DNA of 64,000 nucleotides from Paenibacillus massiliensis 2301065 = DSM 16942 (GCF_000377505.1 NZ_KB898194.1:1-64000), one strand, 5' to 3'. Numbered from the stretch's first letter, positions 25,640 to 34,925 are shown. Translations and numbers: made by a program. The notes: generated by a model from the sequence alone, not told the origin.

Positions 25640-26644
25640 TTGTTCGAAGGTGGATTCATCGGAATATTGCTGATCGCTGTGCTGGCGATTATTGTCCTTA
25701 GTGTCTTCTTTAGCTTTTTCCCGGTTATGCTGTGGATTTCCGCATTGGCTTCGGGTGTAAAGATAGGAATCATTACGCTGGTTGCGATGCGATTGCGCCG
25801 GGTTACGCCGAGCCGGATTGTTAATCCTTTGATCAAGGCAACTAAAGCAGGTCTTGGTCTCAATATTAATCAACTGGAGAGTCACTTTTTGGCGGGTGGT
25901 AATGTAGACCGTGTCGTAAATGCTCTAATTGCTGCACAGCGTGCTAACATTCCATTGGAATTCGAACGCGCAGCAGCTATCGATCTGGCTGGTCGTGACG
26001 TACTACAAGCTGTCCAGATGAGTGTTAACCCACGTGTTATCGAGACGCCTATTGTCTCTGCAGTTGCCAAGGATGGTATCGAGGTTAAGGTAAGAGCTCG
26101 TGTTACCGTGCGCGCGAATATTGATCGTCTCGTCGGTGGTGCGGGTGAAGAGACCATTATTGCCCGTGTAGGGGAAGGGATTGTAAGTACGAATGGTTCC
26201 TCTAACTCTCACAAGGACGTACTGGAGAATCCAGATCTGATTTCGCGGACGGTTCTCTCTAAAGGGCTTGATGCAGGTACAGCGTTCGAGATTCTGTCTA
26301 TCGATATCGCGGATGTGGATGTAGGTAAAAACATTGGCGCCTTCCTGCAGACAGAGCAGGCAGAAGCCGACAAGCGAATTGCGCAAGCGAAGGCGGAAGA
26401 GCGCCGTGCGATGGCCGTAGCACAAGAGCAGGAAATGAAGGCCCGCGTCGTTGAGATGCGTGCGCGTGTCGTAGAATCCGAGTCCGAGGTGCCCCTTGCT
26501 ATGGCTGAAGCACTACGTAGTGGAAATATCGGTGTTATGGATTATATCAATATGCAAAATCTTGAGGCAGATACGCAAATGCGTGAAGCCCTTGGTAAGC
26601 CTAATGAAGACTCCGACAGGGATTCCACGAACAATAACAGATAA
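25640..26644 (+). CDS. floA: Flotillin-like protein FloA
   Basis: FloA organises functional membrane microdomains. The 334-residue protein has an N-terminal membrane-inserting hydrophobic hairpin (about 4-50), the SPFH/PHB domain (AMRLRRVTPSRIVNP to about 230) and a C-terminal Ala/Glu-rich coiled coil (TEQAEADKRIAQAKAEERRA). The best start is TTG 25640: TTGGAGG ends nine bases before it. The ATG at 25631 lies directly on the ribosome binding site, too close to be used. It is in one operon with nfeD and the acidic protein at 26678. The alternative start would add only three residues. Confidence 0.95.
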   Translation: MFEGGFIGILLIAVLAIIVLSVFFSFFPVMLWISALASGVKIGIITLVAMRLRRVTPSRIVNPLIKATKAGLGLNINQLESHFLAGGNVDRVVNALIAAQRANIPLEFERAAAIDLAGRDVLQAVQMSVNPRVIETPIVSAVAKDGIEVKVRARVTVRANIDRLVGGAGEETIIARVGEGIVSTNGSSNSHKDVLENPDLISRTVLSKGLDAGTAFEILSIDIADVDVGKNIGAFLQTEQAEADKRIAQAKAEERRAMAVAQEQEMKARVVEMRARVVESESEVPLAMAEALRSGNIGVMDYINMQNLEADTQMREALGKPNEDSDRDSTNNNR

Positions 26645-26677
26645 TTGAAGCGGATACCGTAAGTGAGGCGGTGAATC

Positions 26678-27283
26678 ATGAACCTGATAGGCTGGATATT
26701 TGATAATTTTTATATTGTGGCAGCAATTCTTTTCGGATTGTTCTCGCTTCTTGGTCGAGCGACCAAATCTACACAGCAGCCAACTAGACCAACTCAGCCA
26801 TCCCCTTCTCACGCCGATCCCAATGGGCCGCAGACAGGTCGAGGGTACGGGGAGGATCGCAAGTATGACCCGGATGAAGATGACGGGTATGATTCTTCCT
26901 GGGACGATGATGAAGGCTATGATGACTATGACTATGAGCGTGAGAATGATCAGAGGCGTAGAGACGTGAATGAACGTACGGACACGGGTTCTACTCAACG
27001 GGATACTTTATCCATGGGTCATCATAATGGCGAGGGTGACACTCTGGATGAGCGTTTGCGCAAAATGGAAGAAGAGCGAGCACGTTTGAATGAGCGATTG
27101 AATCGGATTTCAAGCACCAATCTCTTTGAACCGGCAGAGGAACTGTCGGAGTCTGCAAACAGTGGCAGCAAATTTCGTCGAATGTCTGCAGACGATGTCA
27201 GACAAGGGATCATTTGGTCCGAAATATTGTCACCTCCAAAGTCGAAGCGCAGATCTACGCGTTATCGTCGTAACATGCTCTAG
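26678..27283 (+). CDS. Hypothetical membrane-anchored acidic protein, third gene of the nfeD-floA operon
   Basis: I recognise no named domain. The 201-residue product has one N-terminal TM segment (about 5-27: FDNFYIVAAILFGLFSLLGR), then a Pro/Thr/Gln stretch and a strongly acidic Asp/Tyr/Glu-rich, probably disordered region (about 60-95: DPDEDDGYDSSWDDDEGYDD). A short charged helix follows (ERLRKMEEERARLNERLNRI, probably coiled coil), and the tail is basic (KSKRRSTRYRRNML). ATG 26678 follows GAGGCGGTG. Co-transcription with nfeD-floA 33 bp upstream suggests a partner of the flotillin system. In B. subtilis the third gene (yqfB) is also uncharacterised; I cannot say that they are homologous. 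Confidence 0.7.
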   Translation: MNLIGWIFDNFYIVAAILFGLFSLLGRATKSTQQPTRPTQPSPSHADPNGPQTGRGYGEDRKYDPDEDDGYDSSWDDDEGYDDYDYERENDQRRRDVNERTDTGSTQRDTLSMGHHNGEGDTLDERLRKMEEERARLNERLNRISSTNLFEPAEELSESANSGSKFRRMSADDVRQGIIWSEILSPPKSKRRSTRYRRNML

Positions 27284-27655
27284 ATTAATCCTGTTCTAAA
27301 GCTGCAATTCCCATAAAATTGCGAACTCATGACGGCTACCGCTCATAAGCTAGTGCTCAAGCATGCTCTATTAAGCACGAGTGAAGCTGTTGGAGTTGAT
27401 GTAAAATAGGGCGTTAAGCGGTGCATGGAACCGAGCTTCATTGAACTGCATTGAACTGCATACGATCGCATTGTGTTAGTATCTGAAAAGCTGTATGTCT
27501 CTTGAAGACATACAGCTTTTTTGCGTACACCTTACATAAAAAATACCGTCTGTGAATAGGGTGTATGGAAGGGGACTATACGTCTGGATTCCCTTCATAG
27601 CGCGATCAAGCAACTACAGCATCGTGCGGCAGTACAGGAAGGGGGAGGCTGCTTA
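27284..27655. other. 372-bp gene-free stretch before yqfC
   Basis: It contains an exact 10-bp tandem duplication TTGAACTGCA (27441-27460) and the perfect terminator hairpin at 27486-27522. After that comes a region where yqfC transcription should start: GAATA (27554-27558) and TATACGTC (27577-27584) resemble a sigma-E promoter only weakly. No ORF with a ribosome binding site is visible. Confidence 0.55.
27486..27522. terminator. Perfect 15-bp terminator hairpin
   Basis: AAAAGCTGTATGTCT (27486-27500) and AGACATACAGCTTTT (27506-27520) are exact reverse complements with loop CTTGA, followed by TT. The A-run on the left makes it potentially bidirectional. It closes the nfeD-floA operon. Confidence 0.88.
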
Positions 27656-27949
27656 ATGGCCCGATTCAGCCGCAGGCTGCGGAAATGGACCAGTGAGGCT
27701 CTGGATTTGCCTCAGGACATTCTTTTGGATATGCCCCGCGTCATCTTAATTGGCAGCAGGCAGCTGTATATCGAGAATCACAAGGGCCTGATGGATTTCA
27801 CATCTGAGCACCTTCTGCTGGCACATGCTTACGGGAAGCTGAGAATCGAGGGCAGGGAGCTTGTGATCACCTCTATTTTGCCAGAAGAGATAAGTATAGA
27901 GGGTGAGATTATCCATATACGCATGGAGAGAACGGGGGATGAACCTTGA
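27656..27949 (+). CDS. yqfC: Sporulation protein YqfC
   Basis: A 97-residue protein of the YabP/YqfC family, made in the mother cell under sigma-E in B. subtilis. Characteristic stretches are LPQDILLDMPRVILIGSRQL, YIENHKGLMDFT and the C-terminal beta-rich IEGEIIHIRMER. GGGGGAGG lies seven bases before ATG 27656. Its stop overlaps the yqfD start by four bases (TTGA), so the two are translationally coupled. The exact biochemical role of YqfC is unknown; a role in sporulation is inferred from the family and the neighbour. Confidence 0.92.
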   Translation: MARFSRRLRKWTSEALDLPQDILLDMPRVILIGSRQLYIENHKGLMDFTSEHLLLAHAYGKLRIEGRELVITSILPEEISIEGEIIHIRMERTGDEP

Positions 27950-29139
27950 AGAATTCAACCTTAACCTGGATTCAAGGCCATGTTCGACTTGTAGTCAAGG
28001 GAGAACGAATTGCTGAATTGGTGAATCTGTTGACCGTGCAGGGCATACATGTATGGGATGTAGTTTCCTTAGGTGAGCAAATGAGCAGCATGAGGGTACT
28101 TCTGCCGGATTTCTTTCGGCTTCGTCCCCTTTTGAGGCGGACAGGCTCCCGTATGCATGTATATGAACGCAGGGGGCTTCCGTTTCAACTGTCACGCCTG
28201 GGTAGGAGGGCTTTTTTTGCAGCCGGTGTGGGTATATTTATTCTGGTGCTGGTATTGATGAGCTCGTTAGTGTGGAATGTGGAGGTAAGGGGCAATGATC
28301 GGCTTACAGCGGACCGGGTGCTGCAGGCTGCCAAAAGCGAAGGTCTGTACCCTTATCAATGGAAATTCCGGCTCATGAGCCAGGACAAGCTGTCTCAGGC
28401 CCTCATGCGCAGACTACCGGACACCTCGTGGGTGGGTGTGGAAATTCGCGGTACGGAGGTCATTATTCAGATCGTGGAAGCCGAGAAGCCTGAACCGACG
28501 AAGCTTCTTAGTCCACGTCATTTAATTAGCAAGGCAGATGCAGTAATTACCGAGATTTATGCAGAGCAGGGCAGACCTGTGGTTAGTCGGAACACCCGTG
28601 TCAAGAAGGGCGACATTCTGATTTCGGGCATGATCGGAGACGAGCAGCACGCCCAGATGGTGGTAGCCAAGGGTGAGGTCAAGGGCATGGTATGGCATGA
28701 ATATGAGATCGAGATTCCTCTGGTGCAGCATAGAAAGAGCTATACAGGGAACAGTTATGATAAACTGTATCTGGTGCTCGGGAATCGTGCCATCCAGATG
28801 TGGGGTTATGGCCAGAAGCCATATGCTGCTTATGAGACCGTAACGGAGCATAATCCGCTTACATGGAGAGATCTTCGCTTGCCCGTTGGATGGATGACTG
28901 AACGCGTTATGGAGTCGCAGAAGGCCACTCATGTAGTGAGTGAGACAGAGGCTAAGATTAGCGGTATAGAGCATGCCAAAAAGCAGATTATAGCCAAATA
29001 TGGCAAAGGAACTGAAATTTTAGGACAAAAAATTTTGCATGAGAAGAGAGAGAATGGTAAAGTTTATATGAAAGTATTATTTGAAGTTGAGCAGTATATC
29101 ACGGAAGAGCTTCCGATAGTTTATAACCAAGGAGATTGA
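27946..29139 (+). CDS. yqfD: Sporulation protein YqfD
   Basis: A 397-residue membrane protein of the YqfD family, required for normal sporulation in Bacillus. It has a cytoplasmic N-terminal part (1-85), one TM helix at about 88-110 (FFAAGVGIFILVLVLMSSLV) and a large extracytoplasmic region starting WNVEVRGNDRLTADRVLQAA, which resembles the POTRA-like domain of cell-division proteins. The start is TTG 27946, overlapping the yqfC stop, with GGGGGA eight bases upstream. It is followed seven bases later by the phoH gene. Confidence 0.94.
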   Translation: MKNSTLTWIQGHVRLVVKGERIAELVNLLTVQGIHVWDVVSLGEQMSSMRVLLPDFFRLRPLLRRTGSRMHVYERRGLPFQLSRLGRRAFFAAGVGIFILVLVLMSSLVWNVEVRGNDRLTADRVLQAAKSEGLYPYQWKFRLMSQDKLSQALMRRLPDTSWVGVEIRGTEVIIQIVEAEKPEPTKLLSPRHLISKADAVITEIYAEQGRPVVSRNTRVKKGDILISGMIGDEQHAQMVVAKGEVKGMVWHEYEIEIPLVQHRKSYTGNSYDKLYLVLGNRAIQMWGYGQKPYAAYETVTEHNPLTWRDLRLPVGWMTERVMESQKATHVVSETEAKISGIEHAKKQIIAKYGKGTEILGQKILHEKRENGKVYMKVLFEVEQYITEELPIVYNQGD

Positions 29140-29145
29140 GGATAT

Positions 29146-30117
29146 TTGGCTGAACAACAAGGCAGCATACGCATTGCACTTCACAATGCGGGGGAGGGGC
29201 AGTCGCTCTTCGGACCGCAGGATTCGTTTCTGAAGATAATTGAAGGCGTTACGACAGCCAAGATTGATTCGCGCGAGCAGGAGATTGCGATTTATGGCGG
29301 TGTGCGTGAGGTTGAGATGCTGGGGCAGCTCTTTGATGTGCTGTTGCAGCTGATTCGTAACGGCTATGTACTGACTGAGCGTGACATGTTGTATGCAGTT
29401 GAACTGGCGAAGGATCATCGTGCCGATCAGTTGTTGGATTTGTTCAAGGGTGAGATTACGAGCACATTCCGTGGCAAGCCCATCCGCGTCAAGACCATCG
29501 GACAGAAGCATTATGTCACGACGATCAAGAAGCGTGATGTAGTATTTGGGATCGGCCCTGCTGGTACGGGCAAGACGTATCTGGCTGTAGTGCTCGCTGT
29601 GGCTGCCCTGAAGGAAGGCTCCGTCAAGAGAATCGTGCTTACACGGCCCGCTGTCGAGGCGGGAGAAAACCTAGGCTTCCTGCCAGGTGATCTGCAGGAG
29701 AAGGTCGATCCGTATCTGAGACCGCTATATGATGCACTATACGATGTGATGGGTCCTGATCAGACGGCAAAAGCACTGGAACGCGGCCTGATCGAGATTG
29801 CACCACTCGCCTATATGCGTGGTCGTACGCTGGATGATTCCTTTATCATTTTGGATGAAGCCCAGAATACAACTCCGGAGCAAATGAAGATGTTCCTGAC
29901 CCGTCTCGGGTTCGGGTCCAAAATGGTCATAACCGGGGATGTAACGCAGATTGATTTGCCTCGGGGCAAAAAGTCAGGTCTGGTCGAGGCGAAGTCCATT
30001 CTTAGTGGAATCGAAGAGATTGGCTTCGTACAATTCGCCGAAGAAGATGTGGTCCGGCATTCTCTCGTGCAGAAAATCATTGTGGCCTATGACCGTGCTG
30101 TTGAAAATCAAGTATAG
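29146..30117 (+). CDS. phoH: PhoH family protein (PhoL-type ATPase)
   Basis: A 323-residue cytoplasmic ATPase of the PhoH family. An N-terminal KH-like/NYN-linked region (1-120) is followed by the ATPase core with Walker A GIGPAGTGKTYLA (about 140-152), VLTRPAVEAGENLGFLPGD, Walker B FIILDEAQN and MVITGDVTQIDLP. Such proteins are thought to be RNA helicases or ribonuclease-linked ATPases; the gene's conserved place next to ybeY (rRNA maturation endonuclease) supports an RNA role. The start is TTG 29146, with GAGG/GGAG just upstream. A second, PIN-fused PhoH lies at the right end of the window. Confidence 0.93.
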   Translation: MAEQQGSIRIALHNAGEGQSLFGPQDSFLKIIEGVTTAKIDSREQEIAIYGGVREVEMLGQLFDVLLQLIRNGYVLTERDMLYAVELAKDHRADQLLDLFKGEITSTFRGKPIRVKTIGQKHYVTTIKKRDVVFGIGPAGTGKTYLAVVLAVAALKEGSVKRIVLTRPAVEAGENLGFLPGDLQEKVDPYLRPLYDALYDVMGPDQTAKALERGLIEIAPLAYMRGRTLDDSFIILDEAQNTTPEQMKMFLTRLGFGSKMVITGDVTQIDLPRGKKSGLVEAKSILSGIEEIGFVQFAEEDVVRHSLVQKIIVAYDRAVENQV

Positions 30118-30132
30118 AGAGGGATTGTTTTA

Positions 30133-32379
30133 ATGACCTCGAAAGAACCATTGAAGGACAGAGCGCTCCAGTATAGAACAAGCGGATGGAAGTATAGCGT
30201 GGCAACACGCTATCTTCTGTTTTTATTTTTGATGCTTCTTTTCTTCGTAAGTCTGTCTCCACGACTGTTACCGGAGCGTTACGATATTCAGGTGAACATG
30301 CCAAGCGAGAAAGAAATCGTAGCTCCGATGCAGCTGCCGAACAACAAGGCTACCCTGAAGGCGCAAGAAGAGGCTGCCGAGCGTGTGCAGTCGATCTATA
30401 CGATTGTTCCGATGCGCAATGAGAATTTCGTGGTATCCATCCTGGATCGGATTGAACGGCTCAATCAGGACGACCAGGTATCACGTGAGGATAAAATCGG
30501 GATCTATAAGCAGGAGATTCCGCAGCGTGCCAGCGATTTTGTACAGAATTTTGTGAATAATAGCGCCAAATCAGATACCTATCCGCAAAAGCTACTGGAC
30601 GAGGTATTGCAGAGGACGAAGGAGCAGACTTATCGCATCAGTGAGGAGACATTCATCAAGATTCCAAGGCTGACTTCCGAGCAAATTACCGCCATGAAGC
30701 CAGTTACCCGTGAAATTGTGATTCGGCTCATGAATGATCAGATTACCGATGCGCAAAGTGCGAGGGCGAAGGTAGCCGAGCTGGTAAGCACCAGTACGCT
30801 CAGCGACAGGACTTCGCGTGAGGTCGTGCAGGAGCTTGCCCGACTCGCCATCACAGCTAATAAGTTCTATGATGATGAAGCAACGAAGGAAGCCAAGGTG
30901 CAGGCCAGAGAGAATACACCTACGGTATTCATTAAACAAGGTGAGGTGCTTGTCCAAAAAGGAGAGCGAATTACGCCTGAGACCTATGCATTGCTAGATG
31001 AGAACAATCTGCTTAAGGACGAGATCAATTATTGGCCGCAGTTGGGGCTTTTGGTGCTATCGAGCCTGCTGGCAGGCGGTCTGCTCATGTATATACGCCA
31101 GTCAGACTCTCCCAAATTCAAGTATAATAACGCTCAACTTCTCATGCTGGTAATCATTTTCCTTATTACGATCGGCTCACTCTACCTAGTTAGCATTGTA
31201 CAGAACAATGACCGGTCCTATTTGGGCTATTTTGCTCCTGTCGCTATTGGTGCCATGTTGATTACACTGCTGTTGGACCGTTCACTTGCCTTTGTGAGTG
31301 CTCTCATCTTCAGTGTATTATCCAGCATTATTCTCAATGTCCATCAAAATCAAATTTTCGATTATAACTTCGGCTTTTTTGCCATTGTTGTCTCCTTGAC
31401 GGCCATCTTCACGATCCACCGGGTTAGTCAGCGATCAGCACTCTTCAAGGGAGCCATAATGTGCTGTATTTTCGGCAGTCTGACCGTGTTCGCTCTTGCA
31501 TGGATTGATGAGGGAGGCTGGTCACAGACCACAACATTATACGCCGCAGCAGGCGCCTTCGCTGGTGGATTGGTTACAGCAGTGCTGGTCATTGGGCTGA
31601 TGCCATTCTTCGAATCAACATTCGGCATTCTATCTGCGCTTAAGCTGGTAGAGCTGTCGAATCCGAACCATCCGCTACTGCGCAAGCTGCTTACCGAGAC
31701 ACCAGGTACGTACCATCATAGCGTTATGGTTGGTAATCTGTCGGAGGCGGCAGCCGAAGCGATTGGTGCGAATGGCCTACTGTGCCGTGTTGGCTCGTAC
31801 TATCATGATATAGGAAAAACGAAGCGTCCTTCTTATTTCATAGAGAATCAGAATGGAATGGAGAATCCTCACGATTCCATGGACCCAAAGCTGAGCAAAT
31901 CCATCATTATTGCTCATGCACGAGACGGTGTGGAGATGCAGAAGGATTACAAGCTTCCTAAGCCGATTCGTGACATTGCCGAGCAGCATCATGGGACCAG
32001 CTTCCTCCATTATTTCTATCACAAAGCTTTACGACAAGCTGAGGAACAGGGCATTCAGCCTGATTTCACGGAGGACGATTTCCGCTATCCGGGGCCGAAG
32101 GCACAATCCAAGGAAGCAGCGGTCGTTGGCATTTCTGATAGTGTAGAAGCGGCGGTTCGCTCCTTGCGCAAGCCGACAGTGGAGCAAGTAGAGTCGATGA
32201 TTGAGAAGATTATCAAGAGTAAGCTGGATGACCATCAATTCAATGACTGTGATCTGACGATGCGAGAGTTAGATATCATAGCTCAGACATTGAAGGAGAC
32301 GGTCATGGGAATATTTCATTCCAGAATTGAGTACCCGGAAGGTAAGCCGGTCCAGGCTAATGAGACCAAGCAGAGCTAG
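30133..32379 (+). CDS. pgpH: HD-family c-di-AMP phosphodiesterase PgpH (YqfF-like)
   Basis: A 748-residue membrane enzyme that hydrolyses cyclic di-AMP. An N-terminal TM helix (about 27-45) is followed by an extracytoplasmic 7TMR-HDED domain (about 50-295) and seven TM helices (about 300-500). The cytoplasmic HD domain comes next, with TYHHSVMVGNL, the metal-binding YYHDIGKTK (His-Asp) and AEQHHGTSF. AGAGAGGG precedes ATG 30133 by about nine bases. The gene sits between phoH and ybeY as in other Bacillales. The domain order and HD motif make the assignment firm; c-di-AMP as substrate is established for the Listeria/Bacillus homologues. Confidence 0.94.
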   Translation: MTSKEPLKDRALQYRTSGWKYSVATRYLLFLFLMLLFFVSLSPRLLPERYDIQVNMPSEKEIVAPMQLPNNKATLKAQEEAAERVQSIYTIVPMRNENFVVSILDRIERLNQDDQVSREDKIGIYKQEIPQRASDFVQNFVNNSAKSDTYPQKLLDEVLQRTKEQTYRISEETFIKIPRLTSEQITAMKPVTREIVIRLMNDQITDAQSARAKVAELVSTSTLSDRTSREVVQELARLAITANKFYDDEATKEAKVQARENTPTVFIKQGEVLVQKGERITPETYALLDENNLLKDEINYWPQLGLLVLSSLLAGGLLMYIRQSDSPKFKYNNAQLLMLVIIFLITIGSLYLVSIVQNNDRSYLGYFAPVAIGAMLITLLLDRSLAFVSALIFSVLSSIILNVHQNQIFDYNFGFFAIVVSLTAIFTIHRVSQRSALFKGAIMCCIFGSLTVFALAWIDEGGWSQTTTLYAAAGAFAGGLVTAVLVIGLMPFFESTFGILSALKLVELSNPNHPLLRKLLTETPGTYHHSVMVGNLSEAAAEAIGANGLLCRVGSYYHDIGKTKRPSYFIENQNGMENPHDSMDPKLSKSIIIAHARDGVEMQKDYKLPKPIRDIAEQHHGTSFLHYFYHKALRQAEEQGIQPDFTEDDFRYPGPKAQSKEAAVVGISDSVEAAVRSLRKPTVEQVESMIEKIIKSKLDDHQFNDCDLTMRELDIIAQTLKETVMGIFHSRIEYPEGKPVQANETKQS

Positions 32380-32619
32380 AAATCGAGCTGCGAGTAGAGT
32401 GTATATGTGAATGTAGCGGTAGCTAGCTGTAAGGTCTCAAGGATCTTACAAATCGTGCAAACCGGCCAGTCATAGAGTGTTACTCCTAGAAGCTGGATGG
32501 AAAGGGATGTGTACTCATTGACATGCCGGGGTCTGGATAGGATGATAGATACACCAAAGCGGCTTAGCCGCCAGGGTGAAATGATTGGCTTCAAATGAAC
32601 GATAAAAGGAGCGTTATGT

Positions 32620-33114
32620 ATGGGCCTGCAATTGGTATGGAATAGTGAACAGGATGATCTGGAAATAACAGATGCCCTGATCTCCACGCTGGAGACCCTC
32701 CTGGAGCGTGCTGGAGAGGCTGAAGGTGTAGCAGAAGGGGAAGTGGCCCTTACTTTTGTGACTGATGAACAAATTCACGAGCTGAATCAGCAATATCGGG
32801 GCATTGACCGGCCCACAGACGTGCTGTCCTTTGCCATGAATGAGGAGCTGGAAGAGGAGCCTGATATTATCTACAGCCTGGAACCTGAAGCGGAGCTGGA
32901 GTTGCCCGATATGCTGGGTGATATTATCATTTCGGTGCAGACGGCCAAGCGTCAAAGTGAAGAGTACGGTCATTCATTGGATCGAGAGCTTGGATTTTTA
33001 TTCGTGCACGGTTTTCTCCATCTGCTCGGCTACGACCATCAGGATGAAGCGAGCGAGGCGGAGATGATGGGCAAGCAAGAGGCTGTGCTGGCTCAGGTGG
33101 GGCTGTTGAGATAA
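32620..33114 (+). CDS. ybeY: rRNA maturation RNase YbeY
   Basis: A 164-residue zinc endoribonuclease needed for 16S rRNA 3'-end maturation and 70S quality control. The family motif HGxxHxxGYDH is present as HGFLHLLGYDH near residues 128-138, supplying three zinc-binding histidines; QYRGIDRPTDVLSFAM is also conserved. AAAGGAG lies nine bases before ATG 32620. The 240-bp gap after pgpH shows two small hairpins (TGTAAG/CTTACA near 32430-32452 and GCGGC-TTA-GCCGC at 32559-32571) but no promoter I would defend. Its stop overlaps the dgkA start by one base. Confidence 0.95.
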   Translation: MGLQLVWNSEQDDLEITDALISTLETLLERAGEAEGVAEGEVALTFVTDEQIHELNQQYRGIDRPTDVLSFAMNEELEEEPDIIYSLEPEAELELPDMLGDIIISVQTAKRQSEEYGHSLDRELGFLFVHGFLHLLGYDHQDEASEAEMMGKQEAVLAQVGLLR

Positions 33115-33497
33115 TGAGAGAACGATCATGGAGGCTTACGTTTCGCCATGCCTGGGAAGGTATTGTGTACGCATTTCGCACCCAGATCAATATGAGAGTC
33201 CATGTGGCGGCTACGTTGCTGGTCGGCGTCATGGGCTACATTCTACATATTTCTGTAATAGATTGGCTCTTTGTCATCACGGCCATGGCGTTGGTACTGG
33301 TGGCGGAAATGATCAACACGGCCATTGAGACCACGGTGGATCTGATCAGCCCGGAGTTTCACCCTTTGGCCAAAATCGCCAAGGATACCGCTGCCGGGGC
33401 TGTGCTCATGGCTGCGGTATTTGCCGTTATTGTCGGCTGTATCGTGTTTTTTGAACCTGTAATGCACATTGCAGGTCAACTTGTATCTTTACGTTAA
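33114..33497 (+). CDS. dgkA: Undecaprenol/diacylglycerol kinase (DgkA family)
   Basis: A 127-residue membrane kinase with three TM helices. The signature AEMINTAIETTVDLISPEF (about 63-81) and AKDTAAGAVLMAA carry the catalytic Glu and metal-binding residues. Gram-positive DgkA proteins phosphorylate undecaprenol, recycling the lipid carrier for cell-wall synthesis, rather than diacylglycerol; that specificity is taken from homologues. The ATG overlaps the ybeY stop, implying coupled translation. A second ATG or a ribosome binding site inside ybeY (GGGGCTG) is weak. Confidence 0.94.
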   Translation: MRERSWRLTFRHAWEGIVYAFRTQINMRVHVAATLLVGVMGYILHISVIDWLFVITAMALVLVAEMINTAIETTVDLISPEFHPLAKIAKDTAAGAVLMAAVFAVIVGCIVFFEPVMHIAGQLVSLR

Positions 33498-33523
33498 TTT
33501 TTTTATAGTTGGAGGTTAGAATA

Positions 33524-33934
33524 ATGATGGATTGGTCAGGGTTAATGCAAGAAGCGAGGGCTGCCCGTGAGAAGGCCTATGTGCCTTACTCCTCCTTCAA
33601 GGTAGGGGCTGCACTGCTGGATGCGGACGGAAATATTCATCATGGCTGCAACATTGAGAATGCTGCATATACGCCGAGCAACTGTGCCGAACGTACAGCC
33701 ATGTTCAGCGCGATGGCTCAAGGGAAAAAGGCACGTAGCTTCAAGGCGATGGCTATAATTGGAGATACGGAGCAGCCTATTGCTCCATGTGGTGTATGCC
33801 GTCAGGTCATGGCAGAGCTATGTGCGCCGGATATGCCTGTTATTCTGGGTAATTTGAAGGGCGAGATGCGTGAGACCACGATGCAGGAGCTGCTTCCTTA
33901 TGCATTCGGACCTTCTGATCTAGGCAAAGAGTAG
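33524..33934 (+). CDS. cdd: Cytidine deaminase
   Basis: A 136-residue zinc enzyme that deaminates cytidine and deoxycytidine for pyrimidine salvage. The active-site motifs are intact: CNIENAAYTPSNCAERTAMF supplies the zinc-binding Cys and catalytic Glu, and PCGVCRQVMAEL the other two zinc cysteines. ATG 33524 is eight bases after GGAGG; a second ATG follows immediately and either could be used. It lies in the usual position between dgkA and era. Confidence 0.95.
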   Translation: MMDWSGLMQEARAAREKAYVPYSSFKVGAALLDADGNIHHGCNIENAAYTPSNCAERTAMFSAMAQGKKARSFKAMAIIGDTEQPIAPCGVCRQVMAELCAPDMPVILGNLKGEMRETTMQELLPYAFGPSDLGKE

Positions 33935-34022
33935 ACGAAGAGTTCAACGATTGAGTCTTTTGCCTGGAGCCAGTTTGCTTACAGGTATTAATTTAGAGCA
34001 TGATCTTTCAGGAGGAAAATAA

Positions 34023-34925
34023 ATGTCCAAGAAGCAATTCAAATCTGGATTCGTTGCCATTGTTGGTAGACCAAATGTGGGTAAATCAACGCTGATGAAT
34101 CACGTCATTGGCCAAAAAATAGCGATCATGTCAGACAAGCCGCAGACGACACGTAATAAAATTCATGGGGTATACACGACAGAGAACAGTCAGGTCGTTT
34201 TTTTGGATACGCCAGGTATTCACAAGAGACAGTCCAAGCTTGGTGACTATATGAATCAGACAGCCTTTAATACACTAGGCGAGGTGGAAGCTGTCTTGTT
34301 CCTGGTCGATGCTGCGGAAGGCATGGGCGGAGGGGACCGCTTTATTGCAGAGCAGCTTAAGAAGGTGAACACACCTGTAATATTGGTACTCAACAAGATT
34401 GACCGGATTGAGCCGGAAGCTCTCTTGCCACTAATCGAAGAATATCGCAAGCTGTATGATTTTTCCGAGATTGTACCTGTATCTGCCAAGCTGGGAAATA
34501 ACGTGGATCGTCTGCTGGAGCAAATTGCGAGATATCTCCCGGAAGGACCGCAATATTATCCTGATGATCAGGTGACTGACCACCCCGAGCAATTCGTAAT
34601 TGCGGAGCTGGTTCGTGAGAAGATTCTGCATATGACCCGTGAGGAAATTCCCCATTCCATCGCTGTTATTATTGAGGATATGCGTAAGCAGGACAACGGG
34701 ATCGTGCAAATCTCGGCCGTCATTTACGTGGAGCGGGATTCACAAAAAGGTATCATCATTGGCAAGCAGGGAGCCATGTTGAAGGAAGTGGGCAAGCAAG
34801 CGCGCAGGGATATCGAGAACTTACTCGGCTCCAAGATCTTTCTGGAGCTGTGGGTTAAGGTGAAGAAAGACTGGCGCAATCAGGAGCGTGTGCTGCGTGA
34901 TCTTGGTTTTCACCGTGATGCCTAA
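34023..34925 (+). CDS. era: GTPase Era
   Basis: Era is an essential GTPase that binds the 3' end of 16S rRNA and monitors 30S assembly. The 300-residue protein has an N-terminal G domain with G1 GRPNVGKST (about 14-22), G3 DTPGIHK, G4 NKID and G5 SAKLGNN. The C-terminal KH domain (about 205-285) includes IIIGKQGAMLKEVGKQARRD. AGGAGG lies about eight bases before ATG 34023. It is linked with ybeY upstream, another 16S processing factor, as is widespread in Firmicutes. Confidence 0.97.
   Translation: MSKKQFKSGFVAIVGRPNVGKSTLMNHVIGQKIAIMSDKPQTTRNKIHGVYTTENSQVVFLDTPGIHKRQSKLGDYMNQTAFNTLGEVEAVLFLVDAAEGMGGGDRFIAEQLKKVNTPVILVLNKIDRIEPEALLPLIEEYRKLYDFSEIVPVSAKLGNNVDRLLEQIARYLPEGPQYYPDDQVTDHPEQFVIAELVREKILHMTREEIPHSIAVIIEDMRKQDNGIVQISAVIYVERDSQKGIIIGKQGAMLKEVGKQARRDIENLLGSKIFLELWVKVKKDWRNQERVLRDLGFHRDA

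Noticed and set aside
32380..32619. Structured RNA in the pgpH-ybeY gap
   Set aside because: Two short hairpins occur (near 32430-32452 and 32559-32571), but they lack conserved motifs or T-runs. They are noted under ybeY only.
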